Source: Nocardiopsis prasina DSM 43845
GTDB taxonomy: Bacteria > Actinomycetota > Actinomycetes > Streptosporangiales > Streptosporangiaceae
Direction of reading: 5' to 3'
Assembly (NCBI RefSeq): GCF_000341265.1
Contig: NZ_ANAE01000096.1
Span: 1 to 64,000, forward strand
Length of the DNA: 64,000 nt
The position numbers and the translations under genes are program-made. This document shows positions 60,851 through 64,000 of this stretch, piece by piece. Below the pieces are notes generated by a model. That model was not told the origin of the DNA, searched no databases, and saw only the letters and a list, made by a program, of their open reading frames with translations. Each line of letters opens with the position of its first letter. Positions within the stretch are counted from its first letter, which is position 1.

Positions 60851-62521
60851 ATGATCAACCGTGCAAACCATCCCGAAGCGGCCAGAGAGCCGGACTGGCC
60901 CGGGTGGCCGCAGGAGGAGCGCCAGCGCTATGAGGCAGCCGGATTCTGGCGCCCGGAAACCCTGGCCGACCTACTGGAGCATCAGGCGGAGCAGCGCCCT
61001 GAGGCCATCGCGCTCGTGGACGGCCGAGCCCGGTGGTCCTACGCGGAACTGGCCGACGAGGCCCGAGCGGTGGCAGCGGGGCTGCACCGCCGAGGGCTGC
61101 GCCGGGGGGACCGGGTGGTGGTGCAGCTGCCCAACCGGGCGGAGTTCCTGCTGGTCTGGTTCGGCCTGCAGTACCTCGGCGCGGTCCCGGTCCATGCCAT
61201 GCCCGGACACCGCGAGCACGAGATCTCCCACCTTCTCCGGGTCACCGGCGCCGTCGGCTACGTCGTGGCCGACCGCCACTCCCGGTTCGACTACCGGACG
61301 CTGGCCGCATCCATGCGTGAGAGGCACGGGGAGCTGCGCCATGTGGTGGTCGTCGGCGACACCGGCGAACTCGAGGGCGCCATCGGCTTCGAGGAACTGC
61401 GCACCGACGCCTCTGCCGACCTCTCCCCCGGTGGGGAGCGCCCCGCTGCCGGCGACATCGGACTGCTCCTGCTCTCCGGCGGGACGACGGGCACGCCCAA
61501 ACTCATCCCGCGCACACACCGGGACTACGCCTACAACGCCCGCGCCGCCGCTGCCGCCGCGGGCCTGACGCCGGACAGCGTCTACCTCGCGGTACTGCCA
61601 GCCGCCTTCAACTTCACGATGTCCTGTCCGGGAATCCTGGGCACGCTGACCGTCGGCGGGACCGTGGTGATGGCACCCAACCCGGCCCCTGAGACAGCGT
61701 TTCCCCTGATCGCCCGCGAGAAGGTGACGGTCACGGCGCTGAGTCCCCCGATGGTGCCCGTGTGGTTGGAGGCCCACGCCGACCGGGACCCGGGTTCAGC
61801 CGAACTCGACAGCCTCTCGGTCCTGCAGGTGGGGGGAGCCCGACTGGCCAACGAGCTCGCACGCCGTGTCCGCCCGGAGCTGGACTGTCGTCTGCAGCAG
61901 GTGTTCGGCATGGCCGAGGGACTGATCAACGTCACCCGCCTCGACGACCCCGATGATCTGGTGTGCACCACGCAGGGACGGCCCATCTCGTCCGGCGACG
62001 AGGTGCGGGTGGTCGACGAGTCGGACGCCGTGGTGCCCACGGGAGCCGTGGGTGAGCTGCTGACCCGGGGGCCCTACACCCTGCGCGGCTACTACCGCGC
62101 CCCGGAACTCGCCACCACGCACTTCACGTCCGACGGCTTCTACCGCACCGGTGATCTCGTCCGCCTCCATCCGACCGGTCACATCGATGTCGTGGGCCGG
62201 GTGAAGGACCAGATCAACCGTGGTGGAGAGAAGATCGACGCCACCGAGGTCGAGAGCCAGATGCTCACTCACCCGGACGTGTCGGCGGCGGCCTTGGTAG
62301 CCGCACCCGATCCGGATCTGGGCGAGCGCTCGGTCGCCTTCCTGGTCTGCAAGGGCTCCCCGCCCACCGCCCGCGAGCTCGGCGCGTTCCTGCGCGGCAG
62401 GGGGTTGGCGGGCTACAAGGCTCCCGACCGGATCGAAGTCGTCGAAGAACTTCCCCTGACCGCCGTGGGCAAGGTCGACAAGAACGCTCTGCGCGCACGC
62501 GACCAGGGAGCCACGCGGTGA
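60851..62521 (+). CDS. Salicylate-AMP ligase (aryl acid-activating enzyme)
   Basis: 556 residues, stand-alone aryl adenylation enzyme of the YbtE/MbtA/DhbE group: GWPQEERQRYEAAGFW start, P-loop SGGTTGTPK (209-217), YRTGD, and C-terminal GKVDKNAL with the catalytic Lys. The aryl-pocket block is LPAAFNFTMSCPGILG (249-264): Cys259 in SCPG points to salicylate over 2,3-dihydroxybenzoate. The usual His of HNF is Phe253, which is unusual. AAAAGGAG precedes the ATG. Activates salicylate and loads ArCP S45 of NRPS1. Divergent from NRPS1. Confidence 0.88.
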   Translation: MINRANHPEAAREPDWPGWPQEERQRYEAAGFWRPETLADLLEHQAEQRPEAIALVDGRARWSYAELADEARAVAAGLHRRGLRRGDRVVVQLPNRAEFLLVWFGLQYLGAVPVHAMPGHREHEISHLLRVTGAVGYVVADRHSRFDYRTLAASMRERHGELRHVVVVGDTGELEGAIGFEELRTDASADLSPGGERPAAGDIGLLLLSGGTTGTPKLIPRTHRDYAYNARAAAAAAGLTPDSVYLAVLPAAFNFTMSCPGILGTLTVGGTVVMAPNPAPETAFPLIAREKVTVTALSPPMVPVWLEAHADRDPGSAELDSLSVLQVGGARLANELARRVRPELDCRLQQVFGMAEGLINVTRLDDPDDLVCTTQGRPISSGDEVRVVDESDAVVPTGAVGELLTRGPYTLRGYYRAPELATTHFTSDGFYRTGDLVRLHPTGHIDVVGRVKDQINRGGEKIDATEVESQMLTHPDVSAAALVAAPDPDLGERSVAFLVCKGSPPTARELGAFLRGRGLAGYKAPDRIEVVEELPLTAVGKVDKNALRARDQGATR

Positions 62522-62585
62522 CCTTGTGCGACCGAAGCGACACGTAAGGCGTTGCGACCCCAGCCACACACGCACACGCTTCTAA

Positions 62586-62603
62586 TGAAAATGATTATCA
62601 TTT
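62586..62603. promoter_or_regulatory. Zur-box candidate TGAAAATGATTATCA
   Basis: TGAAAATGATTATCA matches 14 of 15 bases of the TGAAAATGATTTTCA consensus that I recall for Streptomyces Zur, and contains the perfect palindrome AAATGAT-T-ATCATTT (62589-62603). It is 77 bases before the ferredoxin start. The same sequence is also near to proteobacterial Fur boxes, so the metal is not settled by the site alone. Confidence 0.65.
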
Positions 62604-62679
62604 ACGATCAATCGGACAGCGCCCTCGGGTGCTCAGCGGCCCTGCCCGGGCCGCTCCACAGTGAAGGGGACGTTCTCGC

Positions 62680-62877
62680 GTGCGCATCACCGTCCACAGC
62701 GAGGTCTGTATCGGCGCTGGCCAGTGCGTCATCGCCGCCGACCGCGTGTTCGATCAGGGCGAGGAGGACGGGCTGGTACGTCTACTCACCGACCGGCCCG
62801 ACTCCCGCGACGCCGCACGCGTGCGCGATGCGGTCGATCGCTGCCCGTCCGGCGCGATCGAGTTCACCTCGGACTGA
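62680..62877 (+). CDS. 3Fe-4S ferredoxin, probable P450 partner
   Basis: 65 residues, small actinobacterial ferredoxin: MRITVHSEVCIGAGQC with the CxxxGxC-type pair (C10, C16) and C55 in CPSGAI. Only three cluster cysteines, hence a 3Fe-4S type, the form that usually feeds actinobacterial P450s. The GTG at 62680 follows GAAGGGG. It lies 20 kb from the P450 of the cluster but within the same gene set, and upstream has the Zur-like box. To my memory the coelibactin locus of S. coelicolor likewise contains a small ferredoxin. Confidence 0.85.
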   Translation: MRITVHSEVCIGAGQCVIAADRVFDQGEEDGLVRLLTDRPDSRDAARVRDAVDRCPSGAIEFTSD

Positions 62878-63150
62878 CCCCGGGGCCCGCCCCATCCACC
62901 CTCACCCCCAGCCAGCACGCGAAGGGACGATGACCGGCCTCGGCCGACTCGACCTCGCGTGCGAGTGACAGCGGCCGCGGTCGTCGAACCGGCACCGGCT
63001 CGGCACGTGTGGCCCGCGCCGGGCCCGCAGACAGGCGACCGGGCCCCGAAGAAGCGACCATCCACTGGCCTCGAAAACAGACCGGAGACGAATGTTGACC
63101 ACGGGCACACCAGTTACGGCCCTCGAGCCGTCCGGGACAAGGAGCCGGCC
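62878..63150 (+). other. Gap of 273 bases between ferredoxin and salicylate synthase
   Basis: No gene of normal size. A 12-codon frame, ATG 62930 to TGA 62968 (MTGLGRLDLACE), has GAAGGGA in front and could be a leader peptide or chance. No hairpin attenuator could be fixed by eye. Confidence 0.3.
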
Positions 63151-64000
63151 GTGAGCCGTAGCGAAACCGAACAGGTCGAAGGCCCGCTCGACCCCGTCGC
63201 GGCCGCCGCGCGGCTCGCGGCCTCCGGCCCCTTCTCCGAATACGTCCTCTACGAGCGCGACGGGGTCTGGCTCTTCGGCGGCGGAGTGCGCTGGGGAGTC
63301 GACCTCGACAGCGACCGGGTCACGGTCCGCGGCGCCGAGGGGATCGTCGACTCCCGCCCCTACACGGGCAGCCCGGCCGACACACTGGCCGAGACCCTGG
63401 CCGCTCTGCCCGAAGAGTCCTGGCGGGCCTACGGCTGGGTGGGGTTCGACTTCGCGCTCCACTCCCGCGCGGCGGCCCCCGCGCTCCGCAGGGAACACGC
63501 GCGGCTCGCCCGCCTCATCGTGCCCCGGAGCGAAGTCCGCATGACCGTGGGCGGGGCCCACATCAGCGGGGGCTCAGCCCAGATGCGCCAGAAGGTGCGC
63601 TCCGTGCTGAGCGAACGGGTCTCCGAAACGGAGCGGACCCGCGTCACGATCGACTCGCAGAACAACTCCCAGGCCTACGTCGGGCTCGTGAGCGAGGCCC
63701 TCACCGAGATCGACCGCGGCCTCTACGACAAGGTGATCCTGTCGCGCAAGGTGAACGTGCCCTTCGCCGTCGACATCCCCGCCACCTACGTGGCCGGACG
63801 CCGGGCCAACACCCCCGCCCGGTCGTTCCTGCTGGATGTCGATGGGCTCCGCAGCGCGGGCTTCAGCCCCGAACTGGTCGTCACTGTCGACGGGGATGGC
63901 GAGGTGCTGACCAATCCGCTCGCGGGCACTCGGGCGGCCGGTAGGGGCGCGGAGGCCGATGCTGCGGCCCGCGCCGAGCTGCAGTCCGACCCCAAGGAGA
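63151..64000 (+). CDS. Salicylate synthase (chorismate-utilising), partial, runs off the window
   Basis: 283 residues visible of about 450. The GTG at 63151 follows AAGGAG. Seen: GPFSEYVLYERDGVWLFGGG, YGWVGFDFALH, YDKVILSRKV, ARSFLLDVDGLRSAGFSPEL, VTVDGDGEVLTNPLAGTRA, the order known from Irp9 and MbtI, which convert chorismate through isochorismate to salicylate. The catalytic Glu and metal-binding residues lie beyond the end. Its product is the substrate of the ligase at 60851. Confidence 0.9.
   Translation, partial: MSRSETEQVEGPLDPVAAAARLAASGPFSEYVLYERDGVWLFGGGVRWGVDLDSDRVTVRGAEGIVDSRPYTGSPADTLAETLAALPEESWRAYGWVGFDFALHSRAAAPALRREHARLARLIVPRSEVRMTVGGAHISGGSAQMRQKVRSVLSERVSETERTRVTIDSQNNSQAYVGLVSEALTEIDRGLYDKVILSRKVNVPFAVDIPATYVAGRRANTPARSFLLDVDGLRSAGFSPELVVTVDGDGEVLTNPLAGTRAAGRGAEADAAARAELQSDPKE

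Noticed and set aside
62930-62968. Twelve-codon leader peptide before salicylate synthase
   Set aside because: Has a fair ribosome site but no attenuator hairpins or biased codons; may be chance, so kept only as a remark.

Overview
The window looks like chromosomal DNA of a high-GC, aerobic, filamentous actinomycete. Reasons are very GC-rich third codon positions, many GTG starts, AGGAG-type ribosome sites, and actinobacterial families such as the Methyltransf_19-type methyltransferase, a CPBP protease paired with a DUF3887 protein, a three-subunit formate dehydrogenase and a salicylate-capped NRPS pathway. Nocardiopsis or a relative is my best guess, but nothing here proves the genus. No rRNA, tRNA, CRISPR array, phage or intact transposase gene was seen.

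Layout. 1-6.4 kb: AraC regulator divergent from a TauE/SafE exporter, a decayed serine hydrolase, a SAM methyltransferase, a nucleotidyltransferase, a 30-residue membrane peptide and a secreted PI-PLC-like protein. 6.4-10.4 kb: a D-tartrate unit (FCD/GntR regulator, D(-)-tartrate dehydratase, DASS transporter) with a CTTATAAG repeat operator. 10.4-14 kb: SDR and MFS exporter divergent from a TetR repressor. 14.5-16.2 kb: self-regulated HTH-DUF3887/CPBP operon with an apparently leaderless promoter. 16.9-20.2 kb: small protein, polyprenyl diphosphate synthase and MpaB/Lcp-like oxygenase, then a P-loop ATPase. 21-29.3 kb: CBS protein, LysR regulator divergent from a PACE efflux protein, and two redox regulons: a MerR-type with two long-spacer promoters, and a TetR-type with two matching operators, one in front of an operon with a frameshifted hydrolase. 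29.5-42 kb: redox and stress genes (general-stress SDR, formate dehydrogenase, pyruvate oxidase-like enzyme, ChaB/Rho-N protein, zinc alcohol dehydrogenase, large catalase).

42.5-64 kb (continues past the right edge): a salicylate-primed thiazoline metallophore cluster. Salicylate synthase makes salicylate; the ligase (60851-62521) loads it on the ArCP of NRPS1; NRPS1 (ArCP-Cy-A-PCP-Cy-inactive A-PCP) and NRPS2 (docking-Cy-A with MT insert-PCP-TE) add and cyclise three cysteines; a reductase fused to a methyltransferase, a second methyltransferase, a saccharopine-dehydrogenase-like protein, a P450 and a 3Fe-4S ferredoxin tailor the product; a type II thioesterase edits. Gene content and order resemble, from memory, the Zur-controlled coelibactin cluster of Streptomyces coelicolor, and Zur-like boxes sit at 62586 and 60769. 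It is the richest system here; its oddities are a dead second A domain, a Cys-nucleophile TE, a reductase-methyltransferase fusion and an altered aryl-binding motif in the ligase.
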